Below are positions 10,987 to 19,498 of a stretch of 64,000 bases of DNA, piece by piece; positions within the stretch are counted from its first letter, which is position 1, and each line of letters opens with the position of its first letter. The stretch comes from Halobacillus litoralis. GTDB lineage: Bacteria > Bacillota > Bacilli > Bacillales > Halobacillaceae. The stretch is taken from positions 2,807,001 through 2,871,000 of the forward strand of contig NZ_CP026118.1 of NCBI RefSeq assembly GCF_004101865.1, in the 5' to 3' direction. The notes under the pieces are model-generated. The model was not told where the DNA came from. It saw only the letters and a list, made by a program, of their open reading frames with translations, and made no database searches. The position numbers and the translations under genes are program-made.

Positions 10987-12273
10987 ATGCATAAACTATT
11001 AGTAGAAGGCGGAACCCTTCTTCGTGGTCAAGTACGGGTCAGTGGAGCGAAAAATAGCGCTGTAGCCTTGTTACCTGCAGCTATTCTAGCAGAATCGCCC
11101 GTGACGATCGAAGGACTTCCTGACATATCTGACGTTGGAATTTTGTCTGACCTGTTAGAAGAAATTGGCGGAACAGTCCGCAAAGAAGATAGTACTGTTC
11201 ATATCGATCCTTCTGAAATGGTGGACATGCCACTGCCGAATGGAAAAGTTAAAAAATTGAGAGCTTCCTATTACTTCATGGGAGCAATGCTCGGTCGTTT
11301 CAATAAGGCTGTCATCGGTCTTCCCGGCGGGTGTCATCTTGGGCCGCGCCCGATCGATCAGCACATCAAAGGTTTTGAAGCTTTAGGCGCTGAAGTGACA
11401 AATGAACAAGGGGCGATCTACCTCAGGGCCAAGGAGCTCCGTGGGGCAAGGATCTACCTTGATGTCGTCAGTGTCGGTGCTACCATCAACATTATGCTGG
11501 CTGCTGTAAGGGCTAAGGGGAAAACTGTCATTGAAAATGCAGCTAAGGAACCTGAGATCATTGATGTAGCCACATTACTTACAAGTATGGGAGCAAAGAT
11601 CAAAGGTGCAGGGACAGATGTGATTCGTATCGAAGGTGTCGATAGCCTCCAGGGATGTCTGCATACGATTATTCCAGACAGGATCGAAGCAGGGACCTAC
11701 ACGATCATGGCTGCTGCTCAAGGAGAGGAAATGATTATTGATAACGTCATCCCTCAGCACTTGGAGTCGCTTTTGGCAAAACTGAGAGAAATGGGTGTCA
11801 CGATTGAGGAAAACGATGAACAACTGTATGTTCGTCCAGGGAAAAACATGCGTAGTGTTGACATTAAGACACTTGTATACCCCGGTTTTCCAACGGATTT
11901 ACAACAGCCGTTCACTTCTCTCCTCACGCAGACTCATGGAACAGGTGTAGTGACAGATACGATCTATCAAGCACGTTTTAAACATGTAGATGAACTGAGG
12001 AGAATGAATGCTTCGATCAAGGTCGAAGGCGGTTCAGCCATAGTGACTGGACCATCTAAGCTGCAAGGGGCAAAAGTGAAAGCGACGGACTTACGTGCTG
12101 GCGCAGCCCTTGTCATAGCTGGTCTGATGGCAGAAGGTACAACAGAGATTACTGGTGTTGATCATATAGAACGCGGGTATGACAACATTACGACTAAGCT
12201 GAACAACTTAGGCGCAAAGGTCTGGTTCGAGGAAATGTCTGAAGAAGAAATTGAGCAATTCCAAAATTCTTAA
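10987..12273 (+). CDS. murAB: UDP-N-acetylglucosamine 1-carboxyvinyltransferase (second MurA)
   Basis: A 428-residue MurA enzyme that adds enolpyruvate from PEP to UDP-GlcNAc, the first committed step of peptidoglycan synthesis. It shows K22 (SGAKNS) and the fosfomycin-target Cys C116 in [10 protein letters not shown]. This is the MurAB/MurZ paralogue by position (tal before, rho after); a second enzyme, MurAA, is at 42341. B. subtilis has glpX between this gene and rho, which is absent here. SD GCGAGGAG before ATG 10987. Confidence 0.94.
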   Translation: MHKLLVEGGTLLRGQVRVSGAKNSAVALLPAAILAESPVTIEGLPDISDVGILSDLLEEIGGTVRKEDSTVHIDPSEMVDMPLPNGKVKKLRASYYFMGAMLGRFNKAVIGLPGGCHLGPRPIDQHIKGFEALGAEVTNEQGAIYLRAKELRGARIYLDVVSVGATINIMLAAVRAKGKTVIENAAKEPEIIDVATLLTSMGAKIKGAGTDVIRIEGVDSLQGCLHTIIPDRIEAGTYTIMAAAQGEEMIIDNVIPQHLESLLAKLREMGVTIEENDEQLYVRPGKNMRSVDIKTLVYPGFPTDLQQPFTSLLTQTHGTGVVTDTIYQARFKHVDELRRMNASIKVEGGSAIVTGPSKLQGAKVKATDLRAGAALVIAGLMAEGTTEITGVDHIERGYDNITTKLNNLGAKVWFEEMSEEEIEQFQNS

Positions 12274-12469
12274 GCGCCATATCGTTCCATGAGAAATGAG
12301 GACAAACCTTTTCTGAATGGAGAGAAATTCTGGCATCCATTTCATATGGATAAGGTAGCGACAACGACCCGAACGGTGACCAGGCAATCTCCGTTTACAG
12401 ACGGATATCAAAGCCTGATGAAAAACGAATCTGGTTATTAAACCACGATTCAAATCTTTATTCTTCATC
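12274..12469 (+). other. murAB-rho gap, left part: nothing convincing
   Basis: This is where related genomes often keep glpX. I see no fructose-bisphosphatase remnant. A 50-codon frame at 12289-12441 lacks an SD and resembles nothing I know, so it is not called. Confidence 0.4.
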
Positions 12470-12510
12470 ATAAGAGGAAGTCGTATTGCGCGGCTTCCTC
12501 TTATCCTATA
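12470..12510 (+). terminator. strong hairpin, probable murAB terminator
   Basis: Perfect 14-base arms ATAAGAGGAAGTCG and CGGCTTCCTCTTAT around a 7-base loop, about 200 bases after murAB. The T-tract is poor, so it may need help or act as a barrier before rho. Confidence 0.65.
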
Positions 12511-12544
12511 ATAACCCCCTCCAAAAAGTTTTCGTAAATTAGGA

Positions 12545-12573
12545 TTGAAACTGTGTAAGGACAGGAGTACAAT
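12545..12573 (+). promoter_or_regulatory. sigma-A promoter for rho
   Basis: TTGAAA at 12545-12550, 17-base spacer, TACAAT at 12568-12573. Confidence 0.6.
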
Positions 12574-12930
12574 AAAGGTTGTTTGATAGCGATAGAAGAT
12601 AATGGCGACCATAGACCTCCGAAAGCTTCTATAAATATTACTTCACATAACTTCTCCTGGATCTTCTATTCGGGCATTCATACTTAGAGAAGTCATTACT
12701 TTCCAAATGAAAAGCTTTTCGGGATTTATTTATTATCATAAGACAAAGCAGTGATGAGAATGACAACCAGCTCCAGAGTTTTCAGGGAAAACGACAGGAG
12801 GCATCAAACTCAAAGGAGGAAGATACCTTCATTGAGAAAGTTTGCTTTAGCGTGACGGGGCTCCAAAGCTTCGCGCTTTTGGCTTACGAACTTGACAGAT
12901 ATAAAGAAATATAAAAAAAGTGGTGATTAC
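12574..12930 (+). promoter_or_regulatory. long rho leader with an SD-led mini-cistron
   Basis: About 350 bases separate the promoter from the rho start. At 12812-12819 a strong AAAGGAGG is followed by TTG at 12832, opening a 7-codon frame (MRKFALA) that ends at TGA 12853. That frame is in phase with rho. A small hairpin (CCAAAGC with GCTTTTGG, near 12862-12882) follows. The rho GTG itself has only a weak SD. Translational coupling or leader control of rho is possible but unproven. Confidence 0.4.
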
Positions 12931-14220
12931 GTGGCAGATATAACTATCTCCAATTTAGAAACAATGACACTGAAAGGTCTTTATGCAAAGGCTAGACAGT
13001 ATAAAGTATCTTACTATGCGAAACTTACGAAAAGAGAATTGATTTTTGCAATCTTGAAGGCTCAAGCTGAAAAAGATGGCTTTTTATTTATGGACGGGAT
13101 TTTGGAGATTATTCCTTCTGAAGGGTTTGGCTTCCTGCGTCCGATCAACTATTCTCCGAGTGCGGAAGACATTTACATCTCAGCCTCTCAAATTCGTCGC
13201 TTTGACCTGAGGAATGGGGATAAAGTTTCCGGAAAAGTCCGTCCTCCGAAAGAAAATGAGCGTTATTACGGGTTGCTCCACGTAGATGCAGTGAATGGGG
13301 AGGACCCGGACTCTGCCAAGGAAAGAGTACACTTCCCGGCACTTACTCCTCTTTATCCGGACCGTCCCATAAAACTTGAGACCGAGACAAAAAAACTGTC
13401 TACTCGAATCATGGATCTCATGGCTCCTGTAGGGTACGGACAACGTGGACTCATTGTTGCTCCTCCAAAAGCAGGGAAAACGATGTTGTTAAAGCAGATG
13501 GCCAACAGCATATCCACCAATCAGCCTGATGCGAAATTGATTATTTTACTTGTGGATGAGCGTCCGGAAGAAGTGACGGACATTGAACGTTCTGTCGCCC
13601 CTGATGTTGATGTAGTCAGCTCGACTTTTGATGAAGTGCCGGAAAATCATATTAAAGTTTCAGAACTTGTGTTGGAGCGAGCCATGCGTTTAGTTGAACA
13701 CAAGCGTGATGTCATCATATTGATGGATAGCATTACAAGACTAGCAAGAGCTTACAACCTGGTCATCCCTCCGAGTGGACGTACACTTTCAGGAGGGATT
13801 GACCCAGCGGCTTTCCACCGTCCGAAACGTTTCTTCGGTGCAGCTCGGAATATCGAAGAAGGGGGAAGCTTGACGATTTTAGCTACTGCCCTTGTAGATA
13901 CAGGCTCACGTATGGATGACGTCATCTATGAAGAATTTAAGGGAACTGGAAATATGGAACTGCATCTGGACCGCAGTTTGGCCGAACGCCGGATTTTTCC
14001 TGCCATCGATATATTGCGTTCAGGTACACGGAAAGAAGAGCTGCTGCTGTCCCAGGCTCACCTTGATAAAGTTTGGGCGATCCGTAAAACGATGTCAGAT
14101 GCCCATGATTTCTCAGATCGCTTCCTACGCCGTTTGAGATCGTCAAAAAATAATGAAGAATTTTTCGATTTAATGGACAAGGATATGAAAGGGAAAGCGA
14201 CTCCTGCACGGCGTTCGTAA
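12931..14220 (+). CDS. rho: transcription termination factor Rho
   Basis: A 429-residue hexameric RNA helicase/ATPase that ends transcripts lacking strong intrinsic terminators. The N-terminal Rho-N and OB RNA-binding parts ([40 protein letters not shown]) are followed by the RecA-like core with Walker A APPKAGKT, Walker [15 protein letters not shown] and the R-loop near [13 protein letters not shown] 12931 gives the B. subtilis-like N-terminus and length; an in-frame TTG at 12892 would add 13 residues with no SD. Followed by rpmE and tdk as expected. Confidence 0.95.
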   Translation: MADITISNLETMTLKGLYAKARQYKVSYYAKLTKRELIFAILKAQAEKDGFLFMDGILEIIPSEGFGFLRPINYSPSAEDIYISASQIRRFDLRNGDKVSGKVRPPKENERYYGLLHVDAVNGEDPDSAKERVHFPALTPLYPDRPIKLETETKKLSTRIMDLMAPVGYGQRGLIVAPPKAGKTMLLKQMANSISTNQPDAKLIILLVDERPEEVTDIERSVAPDVDVVSSTFDEVPENHIKVSELVLERAMRLVEHKRDVIILMDSITRLARAYNLVIPPSGRTLSGGIDPAAFHRPKRFFGAARNIEEGGSLTILATALVDTGSRMDDVIYEEFKGTGNMELHLDRSLAERRIFPAIDILRSGTRKEELLLSQAHLDKVWAIRKTMSDAHDFSDRFLRRLRSSKNNEEFFDLMDKDMKGKATPARRS

Positions 14221-14225
14221 ATGTT

Positions 14226-14251
14226 AAGGAACTCTTAGCAGTCCTTTTTTA
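14226..14251 (+). terminator. weak intrinsic terminator after rho
   Basis: AAGGAACT pairs with AGTCCTT (one bulge) and is followed by six T. Confidence 0.55.
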
Positions 14252-14266
14252 ATTATCAAGTTCATC

Positions 14267-14295
14267 TTGCATTGGGGTTGTCCCCCTGTTATAAT
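14267..14295 (+). promoter_or_regulatory. sigma-A promoter for rpmE
   Basis: TTGCAT at 14267-14272, 17-base spacer, perfect TATAAT at 14290-14295, about 100 bases upstream of the L31 start. Confidence 0.65.
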
Positions 14296-14397
14296 CATTC
14301 TATGTGAGTTTCAGTACAAGGTGTTATCACGAACCTTCGACGGCTCTTACAATAACTCTGTTTCTTAAGGACTCAGGGCAAAAAGGAGTGGAAGAAC

Positions 14398-14643
14398 ATG
14401 AAAGCAGGAATTCATCCAGAATACCGTAAAGTCGTATTCCTAGACACAAGTTCTAATTTCAAGTTTCTAACAGGTTCTACTCAGAATTCTGAAGAAACAA
14501 TCGAGTGGGAAGATGGAAACACATACCCACTGATCCGTGTAGAGATTAGTTCTGCGTCTCACCCGTTCTACACAGGTAAGCAAAAAGCTGATAAAGCTGG
14601 CGGCCGTGTGGATCGCTTCAAGAAGAAATATAACCTTTCATAA
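14398..14643 (+). CDS. rpmE2: 50S ribosomal protein L31, zinc-free type B
   Basis: An 81-residue L31 that contains no cysteine at all, so it is the C-minus (type B) form rather than the zinc-ribbon form. Family signatures are [14 protein letters not shown] at the N-terminus and [13 protein letters not shown] followed by [11 protein letters not shown] at the C-terminus. L31 bridges the ribosomal subunits. At this locus (rho-L31-tdk) B. subtilis encodes the zinc form RpmE, with the zinc-free YtiA elsewhere and Zur-controlled; here the zinc-free form holds the housekeeping position. AAGGAGTG SD before ATG 14398. Confidence 0.93.
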   Translation: MKAGIHPEYRKVVFLDTSSNFKFLTGSTQNSEETIEWEDGNTYPLIRVEISSASHPFYTGKQKADKAGGRVDRFKKKYNLS

Positions 14644-14690
14644 TAATGATACACCTTCTTTTGAAGGAAATTTCATCATTTTGAACAAAA

Positions 14691-14728
14691 ACAGGCAAAT
14701 TGTCTCAAAGGTTTGCCTGTTTTTTTGT
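14691..14728 (+). terminator. intrinsic terminator of the L31 gene
   Basis: ACAGGCAAA paired with TTTGCCTGT and followed by a T7 run. Confidence 0.92.
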
Positions 14729-14798
14729 CAAAAAAAGGGGTGTGAGGAGATTTCCTAGGAAGTCTTTTACCCTTTAAATAGTTTTCAATAAATGAGGG

Positions 14799-14861
14799 GA
14801 GCTGTCCTTGGCGATTTATAGCCGCTGATTCATAGGGGTTGATCAAGGTAGCTCTTTTTTG
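14799..14861 (+). terminator. terminator-like hairpin in the tdk upstream region
   Basis: GAGCT and CCTTG near 14799-14811 can pair with CAAGG and AGCTC near 14843-14854, followed by six T. It lies about 90 bases before tdk and could be a read-through barrier or attenuator. Confidence 0.35.
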
Positions 14862-14948
14862 ATGATAAGGTCGTTCGAAAGTGTAAGGCTCTTAAGTTTT
14901 TCTTGCACTATTGGATCTTGATCGAGTGAGAAGGGAGCGACAGTGGAC

Positions 14949-15578
14949 GTGTATGTAATGAAACAAAGCGGATGGGTAGAGCTTATTTGTGGAAGTATGT
15001 TCAGTGGTAAATCAGAAGAACTGATACGCCGCGTGAGAAGAGCGACATTTGGCAATTTGACCGTCCGTGTATACAAACCTGCGATAGATAAGCGGTATAA
15101 AGATGATGCCGTTGTCTCACATAATGGTACATCAGTGATGGCCCGGCCTGTGGAAAGCTCTTTGGACATCCTCCAGCATGTGTCGGACGAGGTGGATGTA
15201 GTCGGAATTGATGAAATGCAGTTTTTTGATGAACATATTGTAGAAGTAGTTGAATGTTTGGCGGACAGAGGCATACGCGTCATCGTCGCAGGTCTAGATA
15301 CAGACTTTAGAGGAGAGCCTTTCGGAAAAATGCCTGAAATGATGGCTTTGAGCGAAAGTGTAACTAAATTGAACGCGATTTGCCCGATTTGCGGATCGCC
15401 GGCTAGTCGTACACAACGTTTGATTGACGGAGCTCCCGCATCGTATGATGATCCGATCATCTTAGTCGGAGCTTCCGAATCCTATGAGCCTAGATGCCGT
15501 CATCACCATGAAGTTCCCAATAAACCCAGGCAACAAGAAGTGAAAGCAGCTTATGCTGAAAAAACGATGAATAAATAG
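14949..15578 (+). CDS. tdk: thymidine kinase, type II
   Basis: A zinc-containing thymidine kinase (209 residues from GTG 14949) of the pyrimidine salvage pathway. It shows the P-loop [14 protein letters not shown], the [11 protein letters not shown]alker B-like segment and a lasso region ending [14 protein letters not shown]. Of the four usual zinc cysteines, CPICG and CRH remain, while the last (normally in CRHCH) is His here. Start choice: GTG 14949 matches the B. subtilis MYxMKQSGW N-terminus; GTG 14943 and ATG 14958 are alternatives under the same AAGGGAG SD. Confidence 0.94.
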   Translation: MYVMKQSGWVELICGSMFSGKSEELIRRVRRATFGNLTVRVYKPAIDKRYKDDAVVSHNGTSVMARPVESSLDILQHVSDEVDVVGIDEMQFFDEHIVEVVECLADRGIRVIVAGLDTDFRGEPFGKMPEMMALSESVTKLNAICPICGSPASRTQRLIDGAPASYDDPIILVGASESYEPRCRHHHEVPNKPRQQEVKAAYAEKTMNK

Positions 15579-15586
15579 GTCTCCCC

Positions 15587-15615
15587 GGCAGCTGAAATCT
15601 CAGCTGCCTTTTTTT
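15587..15615 (+). terminator. intrinsic terminator of tdk
   Basis: GGCAGCTGA paired with TCAGCTGCC, followed by T7. Confidence 0.92.
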
Positions 15616-15650
15616 GTATATCAACAAAGCTCCCTTATCTTGAATACTCA

Positions 15651-16023
15651 GTTTCGAGACTTCAGTGGAAGTTTAGGGGCTGCGGGAAAAGGTTCGCTTT
15701 CCATGGGGCGGGCGCTGAGCCTCCTCGGACTGTCCTGTGGGGTCTCAGCTGTCCCGCACATCCCAGTTCTTAAACCATTGGAGGCTGAATTTTGGTAGGA
15801 GATCTTAAACCTTACAAGTGCTATCCAGCTCCAGTACCTAGCGGCTAGTGAGACTTCCCTCGCTTCTGTACGATAAGTCAACATCGAATCGCTATGCTCT
15901 TCGTGTTTCCTTTATCTCCTCCAGCTCAGTCCAGTCCATACGCCCCTGATCAAGGCACTTCCGCTTTAAAGTTAGGAGTCTCACCGTTTCCCTCCGCCCC
16001 TATACCCTACAGATTCTCGAAAC
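15651..16023. repeat. family A palindromic repeat, interrupted by family B insert
   Basis: Outer arms GTTTCGAGA (15651-15659) and TCTCGAAAC (16015-16023) are exact complements; inner arms GGGGCTGCGGGAAA and TTTCCCTCCGCCCC pair with few mismatches. Compared with the uninterrupted copy at 63354-63524, about 207 bases are inserted at 15766-15972. Confidence 0.85.
15818..15967 (-). repeat. family B dispersed repeat, copy 1
   Basis: About 150 bases matching 28731-28881 in reverse orientation at roughly nine of ten positions by eye, from AAAGCGGAAG through TATGGACTGGACTGAGCTGG and GAGGGAAGTCTCACTAGCC to GGAGCTGGATAGC. Nested in family A. Confidence 0.85.
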
Positions 16024-16191
16024 CGCTTTTGGAATAAGCATCTATGGGTTATAGGGAAGTAGAGGGTCGATGAATTCCAAGCCAGTAATTCTGATCATGA
16101 AAGCTTGATACATAGCGTTTGATGCCTATACACAGCGATAGTGGAAGACTCTCCTTATGGGGTAAGGGGGTCGTTTTCACATGCATCGAAT

Positions 16192-16314
16192 GGGGTGGTG
16201 GGGAAGCTGCGAGACTCCCGTGGGAGAAGGAGATAGGCGAGATCCCGCAGGGCGGTAGCCCGAGGAAGCTTGCCAGGTCCCCCACAGGAAAGCGAGCTGC
16301 TTCCCCACCACCCC
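16192..16314. repeat. family A palindromic repeat, short form
   Basis: Arms GGGGTGGTGGGGAAGC and GCTTCCCCACCACCCC are perfect 16-base complements. The interior holds GAGACTCCCGTGGGA, GAGATCCCGCAGGGC and CCCACAGGAAAGCGAG, the shared core of the family. Confidence 0.85.
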
Positions 16315-16480
16315 TAACACTCAACATGATGACTAGCCCCGGTTATCTAGGAAAACGAGTCTTACGCAATCCTGCTATAATATTGAATAACCTTTGTTGA
16401 TTTAACGAGACGTTTCGTTTAAATAGTAAAAAGTTGTGGAACTTTAATGAGCAGATACTTAAAAATGACGGAGGTCAATT

Positions 16481-17161
16481 ATGGATAAGCAATCTGTACA
16501 ATCAGAAATGTCCAGTTATGTAGGTAAACTATTGCGCGATCATTTCGGGAAAGGACCATCATCAGTCTTCGTCTCCCTGGAAGCACCCTACCTCACCATT
16601 TATTTAAAAGATTTTTTAGCACCGATGGAACGTGTTTTGGTCGGACAAAAAAATCATAATAAAGTGGAGGAAACACGAGATTTGATGATGAGAGAACTGA
16701 TTCCGGATATTAAGGCTACTTTTCGTGCGAGTGTAGGAATTGAAGTTGAATCGATCTATTATGACTGGTCCTTCCCCAATAAATCAGGAATATTAATCGG
16801 AATCGTGAAAAGCGACCAGCAGAGCCCTAACCTTAAATCATATGACCCTGGCTCTACTTTATATGAAGAAGTAGAAAAGGTAAGCGAACAAGCTGAGAAA
16901 GCACCGGAGTCGATAAATTCCTATTTATTGAATGACCGGACGCTCCTTATTGTAAGGTCAGGTATTTTGGTAGCCATTGAAAAAGAACTGATTGATTCCG
17001 GTTATGAAGAGCCTCTGAAGATTTCGAAACGGCGTCTGGAGAAGCGTTTACTCAGCAGGGCTTCTTTTGAGAAAATTCTTGGAAAACCAATCGAGGATAC
17101 CTTTGTGGACTGGGATTTCCAAAATGATCGAAGTTATATCGTCTTTCTCTTACGTCTATAA
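16481..17161 (+). CDS. DUF2294-like protein with two tandem domains
   Basis: A 226-residue soluble protein that looks like two copies of the DUF2294 fold. The N-terminal copy ends EVESIYYDWSFPNKSGILI near residues 88-106 and the C-terminal copy ends EDTFVDWDFQNDRSYIVFLL, with parallel SxxVxLxxPYLTIYL and RTLLIVRSGILVAIEK strands. The second copy is more diverged. The family is known in Bacillaceae and cyanobacteria but its biochemical role is not settled as far as I know. ATG 16481 has an ACGGAGG SD. Stands alone between a repeat block and two terminators. Confidence 0.7.
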   Translation: MDKQSVQSEMSSYVGKLLRDHFGKGPSSVFVSLEAPYLTIYLKDFLAPMERVLVGQKNHNKVEETRDLMMRELIPDIKATFRASVGIEVESIYYDWSFPNKSGILIGIVKSDQQSPNLKSYDPGSTLYEEVEKVSEQAEKAPESINSYLLNDRTLLIVRSGILVAIEKELIDSGYEEPLKISKRRLEKRLLSRASFEKILGKPIEDTFVDWDFQNDRSYIVFLLRL

Positions 17162-17234
17162 AAAATTTGCAGGATATCACACCTGCTCAATAGTGAAAAA
17201 TTCTCGAAACATCCAACAAAAGCCGAGGGAGGAG

Positions 17235-17260
17235 CCCCTTTTCACCAGGGGGTTTTCATT
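17235..17260 (+). terminator. intrinsic terminator after the DUF2294-like gene
   Basis: GCCCCTT paired with AGGGGGT around TTCACC, followed by TTTTC. Confidence 0.6.
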
Positions 17261-17391
17261 AAATAATTTTTCTACTATAATGATAAGTGGGATGAAACGA
17301 AGAGCCGTTTGGTCCTTACGTGTATAAACCATTTATTAAAAAAAGGTAATCAATATTATCGGCAAAATTGAGCTGGACAATAGAGCTAGAC

Positions 17392-17438
17392 AAAAATCCG
17401 AGAAGTACTCCATCCTGTGGGGACTTTTCGGATTTTTT
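17392..17438. terminator. hairpin with A-run and T-run
   Basis: AAAAATCCGA pairs with TCGGATTTTT and AAGT with ACTT across a 16-base loop, followed by a T-run. It sits 45 bases before the small gene at 17483, so it may stop read-through or attenuate that gene. Confidence 0.7.
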
Positions 17439-17482
17439 ATTTTCCTTTTATTGTAAAAAGCACGTAGTAGAAAGGGGTATCT

Positions 17483-17650
17483 ATGGTATATCGTATTGTC
17501 GGAGTCGACGACCAGCATATAGTAATTGAATTCAGAAGAAATGATGAAGAAGTGACGTTCGAGTCTTATGAAGAGGCTGAAGAGTATTTGCAACACATAA
17601 AGAGTGAGGGAGTCATCCCGTCCAAATATACGCTAGAAATCCAAACCTAA
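17483..17650 (+). CDS. small conserved-looking protein, 55 residues, unknown
   Basis: ATG 17483 has a GAAAGGGG SD 6-7 bases upstream and opens a 55-codon frame ending at a TAA that forms the first bases of a strong terminator. The protein begins MVYRIVGVDDQHIVIEFRRN and continues with an acidic helix (FESYEEAEEYLQHIKSEG) and VIPSKYTLEIQT, a compact alpha/beta pattern without membrane segments. SD, codon use and a dedicated terminator support it as real. I do not recognise a family. Confidence 0.75.
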   Translation: MVYRIVGVDDQHIVIEFRRNDEEVTFESYEEAEEYLQHIKSEGVIPSKYTLEIQT

Positions 17651-17688
17651 AATGCATCAGGTCAGCACATGACCTGGTGCATTTTAAG
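17649..17688 (+). terminator. intrinsic terminator of the 55-residue gene
   Basis: AAAATGCATCAGGTCA paired with TGACCTGGTGCATTTT around 5 bases; it includes the stop codon. Confidence 0.88.
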
Positions 17689-17885
17689 TTTTAATTATAA
17701 TACCAATTAATGTTATGTGAACCTTAATGATGTTGGTTCGTTTCTTCTTTCCCTCATTGCTAATCCTGTAACTGAACCTGAGTGGAATAACTGACCTAAC
17801 AAAGGTGGAGTTTACAGGGGATGCTTTTTACATAATCAAGGTGGTTCGGGAAATAATAATGAGCAAAAGAGAAGAGGTGAGGAAG

Positions 17886-18287
17886 ATGTTTCGATTTATT
17901 CTAATGCTGGCAGTGTCCCTTATGCTTATGACAGCGTGCGGACTGCAAATGGAAAATTATCAGGGTCAAACCAGTCGTGATGATGTGGAGAATATGGGTA
18001 TGAATAATGAGGCGACTGAGGAAACGGAAAATCCCCGATCAATAAGTAAAGTCGGTGATACATGGGGGATGAAACAGGATCGCGAGTTGATTAAAGAGTC
18101 GGCCCAAGAGCTTCCTGGCGTTGAGGTTAAACGGGTCATATTAGAAGCGAATAAAGTGTGGGTGACGGTAGATATCGCCGGTGAAGATGAGATGTCTGAG
18201 AAAGAGAAGGAAGAATGGAAGGCACAAGTGGAAGAAGCGATTTATCAAGCAGTGCCAAGCTATGATATTCAAGTGAAAATCAAGTGA
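17886..18287 (+). CDS. YhcN/YlaJ-like sporulation lipoprotein
   Basis: A 133-residue lipoprotein. The signal sequence FILMLAVSLMLMTACG ends in a lipobox with the acylated Cys at about residue 18. After a variable linker, the C-terminal domain (LPGVEVKRVILEANKVWVTV, then VEEAIYQAVPSYDIQVK) fits the YhcN/YlaJ spore lipoprotein family, whose members sit in the spore inner membrane and influence germination and outgrowth. ATG 17886 is preferred because GAGGTGAGG precedes it and a signal peptide follows directly; the open frame continues upstream to a further ATG at 17859 with a poor SD. Confidence 0.7.
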   Translation: MFRFILMLAVSLMLMTACGLQMENYQGQTSRDDVENMGMNNEATEETENPRSISKVGDTWGMKQDRELIKESAQELPGVEVKRVILEANKVWVTVDIAGEDEMSEKEKEEWKAQVEEAIYQAVPSYDIQVKIK

Positions 18288-18301
18288 TCAAGTGATTTAG
18301 T

Positions 18302-18344
18302 CAGCCCGGAGCTATCCGACTATGGAGGTTCAGGGCTGTTTTTT
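18302..18344 (+). terminator. probable terminator of the lipoprotein gene
   Basis: AGCCC pairs with GGGCT over a loop containing GGAGCTATCCGAC, followed by six T. Confidence 0.5.
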
Positions 18345-18366
18345 ATGCAGTAAGGAAGGTGTGCGG

Positions 18367-18395
18367 TTGTATCCGTGATCTCTCTATAATATAAT
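18367..18395 (+). promoter_or_regulatory. sigma-A promoter for prfA
   Basis: TTGTAT at 18367-18372, 17-base spacer, TATAAT at 18390-18395, just upstream of the prfA SD. Confidence 0.5.
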
Positions 18396-18426
18396 TAGAA
18401 TGTTATGGAGAAAGAGGTGCATACCA

Positions 18427-19497
18427 TTGATTGAACGTTTACAAACATTAGAAGATCGTTATGAAAAATTGAATGAATTATTAAGTGATCCTGAAGTGAT
18501 ATCTGATACAAATAAACTCCGTGAGTATTCAAAAGAGCAATCCGGCTTGCAAGATACAGTGACCGCTTATCGCGATTACAAAGAGGTTACTGAACAGTTG
18601 GATGATGCTAAAGCAATGCTTGATGATCAGCTCGATGATGATATGACCGAAATGGTCAAAGAGGAAATAAGTGAACTGTCCAAAAGGAAGCAAGAGCTGG
18701 AAGAAAGTTTGAAGGTCCTTATGCTTCCGAAAGACCCGAATGATGATAAAAACGTCATCATGGAAATCCGCGGGGCAGCAGGTGGCGATGAAGCATCCTT
18801 ATTTGCTGGGGATTTATATCGGATGTACGCTCGTTATGCTGAAATGCAGGGGTGGAAAACAGAAGTCATTGAGGCGAACGCCAATGACGTAGGTGGCTAT
18901 AAAGAAATCATCTTCATGCTTAATGGACATATGGCTTTCTCGAAAATGAAATTTGAGAACGGTGCCCATCGTGTCCAGCGCGTGCCCGAAACAGAATCAG
19001 GTGGGCGAATCCATACGTCAACCGCTACTGTTGTCGTTATGCCGGAAGCCGAAGAAGTCGAAGTCGAAGTCCATGACAAGGACATTCGTGTCGATACGTT
19101 CGCTTCCAGTGGTCCAGGGGGGCAAAGTGTGAATACGACGATGTCTGCCGTGAGACTCACTCACGTACCTACCGGGATTGTGGTTTCTTGTCAGGATGAA
19201 AAGTCCCAAATCAAAAATAAAGAAAAAGCGATGAAGGTCCTTCGTGCCCGGATCTATGATAAGTTCGAGCGGGAGGCACAAGCAGAATATGATGAAAGCA
19301 GGAAGTCTGCCGTGGGAACCGGAGACCGTTCGGAGAGGATCCGTACCTACAATTTCCCACAGACGCGTGTAACTGATCACCGTATTGGCTTGACTTTGCA
19401 GAAGCTTGATCAAATTTTGCAGGGAAACATGAATGAAATCATTGAAGCTTTATTGATAGAAGAACAAACCAATAAACTTGAACAGCTTGGTGAATGA
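18427..19497 (+). CDS. prfA: peptide chain release factor 1
   Basis: A 356-residue class I release factor that reads UAA and UAG and triggers peptide release. The N-terminal coiled-coil domain ([20 protein letters not shown]) leads to the GGQ loop [18 protein letters not shown] at about residues 225-242, the catalytic tip in the peptidyl transferase centre. TTG 18427 is preferred: AAAGAGGTG lies 8 bases upstream and [15 protein letters not shown] matches family N-termini; ATG 18400 would add nine atypical residues. prmC, its methyltransferase, follows at once. Confidence 0.95.
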   Translation: MIERLQTLEDRYEKLNELLSDPEVISDTNKLREYSKEQSGLQDTVTAYRDYKEVTEQLDDAKAMLDDQLDDDMTEMVKEEISELSKRKQELEESLKVLMLPKDPNDDKNVIMEIRGAAGGDEASLFAGDLYRMYARYAEMQGWKTEVIEANANDVGGYKEIIFMLNGHMAFSKMKFENGAHRVQRVPETESGGRIHTSTATVVVMPEAEEVEVEVHDKDIRVDTFASSGPGGQSVNTTMSAVRLTHVPTGIVVSCQDEKSQIKNKEKAMKVLRARIYDKFEREAQAEYDESRKSAVGTGDRSERIRTYNFPQTRVTDHRIGLTLQKLDQILQGNMNEIIEALLIEEQTNKLEQLGE

Positions 19498-19498
19498 T

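Larger units (their letters stand above)
15626..16399. repeat. compound intergenic repeat, copy 1 (paralogue at 63328-64000)
   Basis: The whole gap between tdk and the next gene is alignable by eye with 63328-64000. It contains a family A palindrome at 15651-16023, an intervening unique stretch, and a second family A palindrome at 16192-16314. Frames that cross it are by-products of the palindromes. No gene is seen. Confidence 0.85.

Noticed and set aside
12289..12441. 50-codon frame after murAB
   Set aside because: No SD and no recognisable protein; probably chance.
16049..16400. Open frames on both strands over 90 codons
   Set aside because: They follow the G+C-rich family A palindrome; the protein readings mirror the inverted repeat and have no SD.
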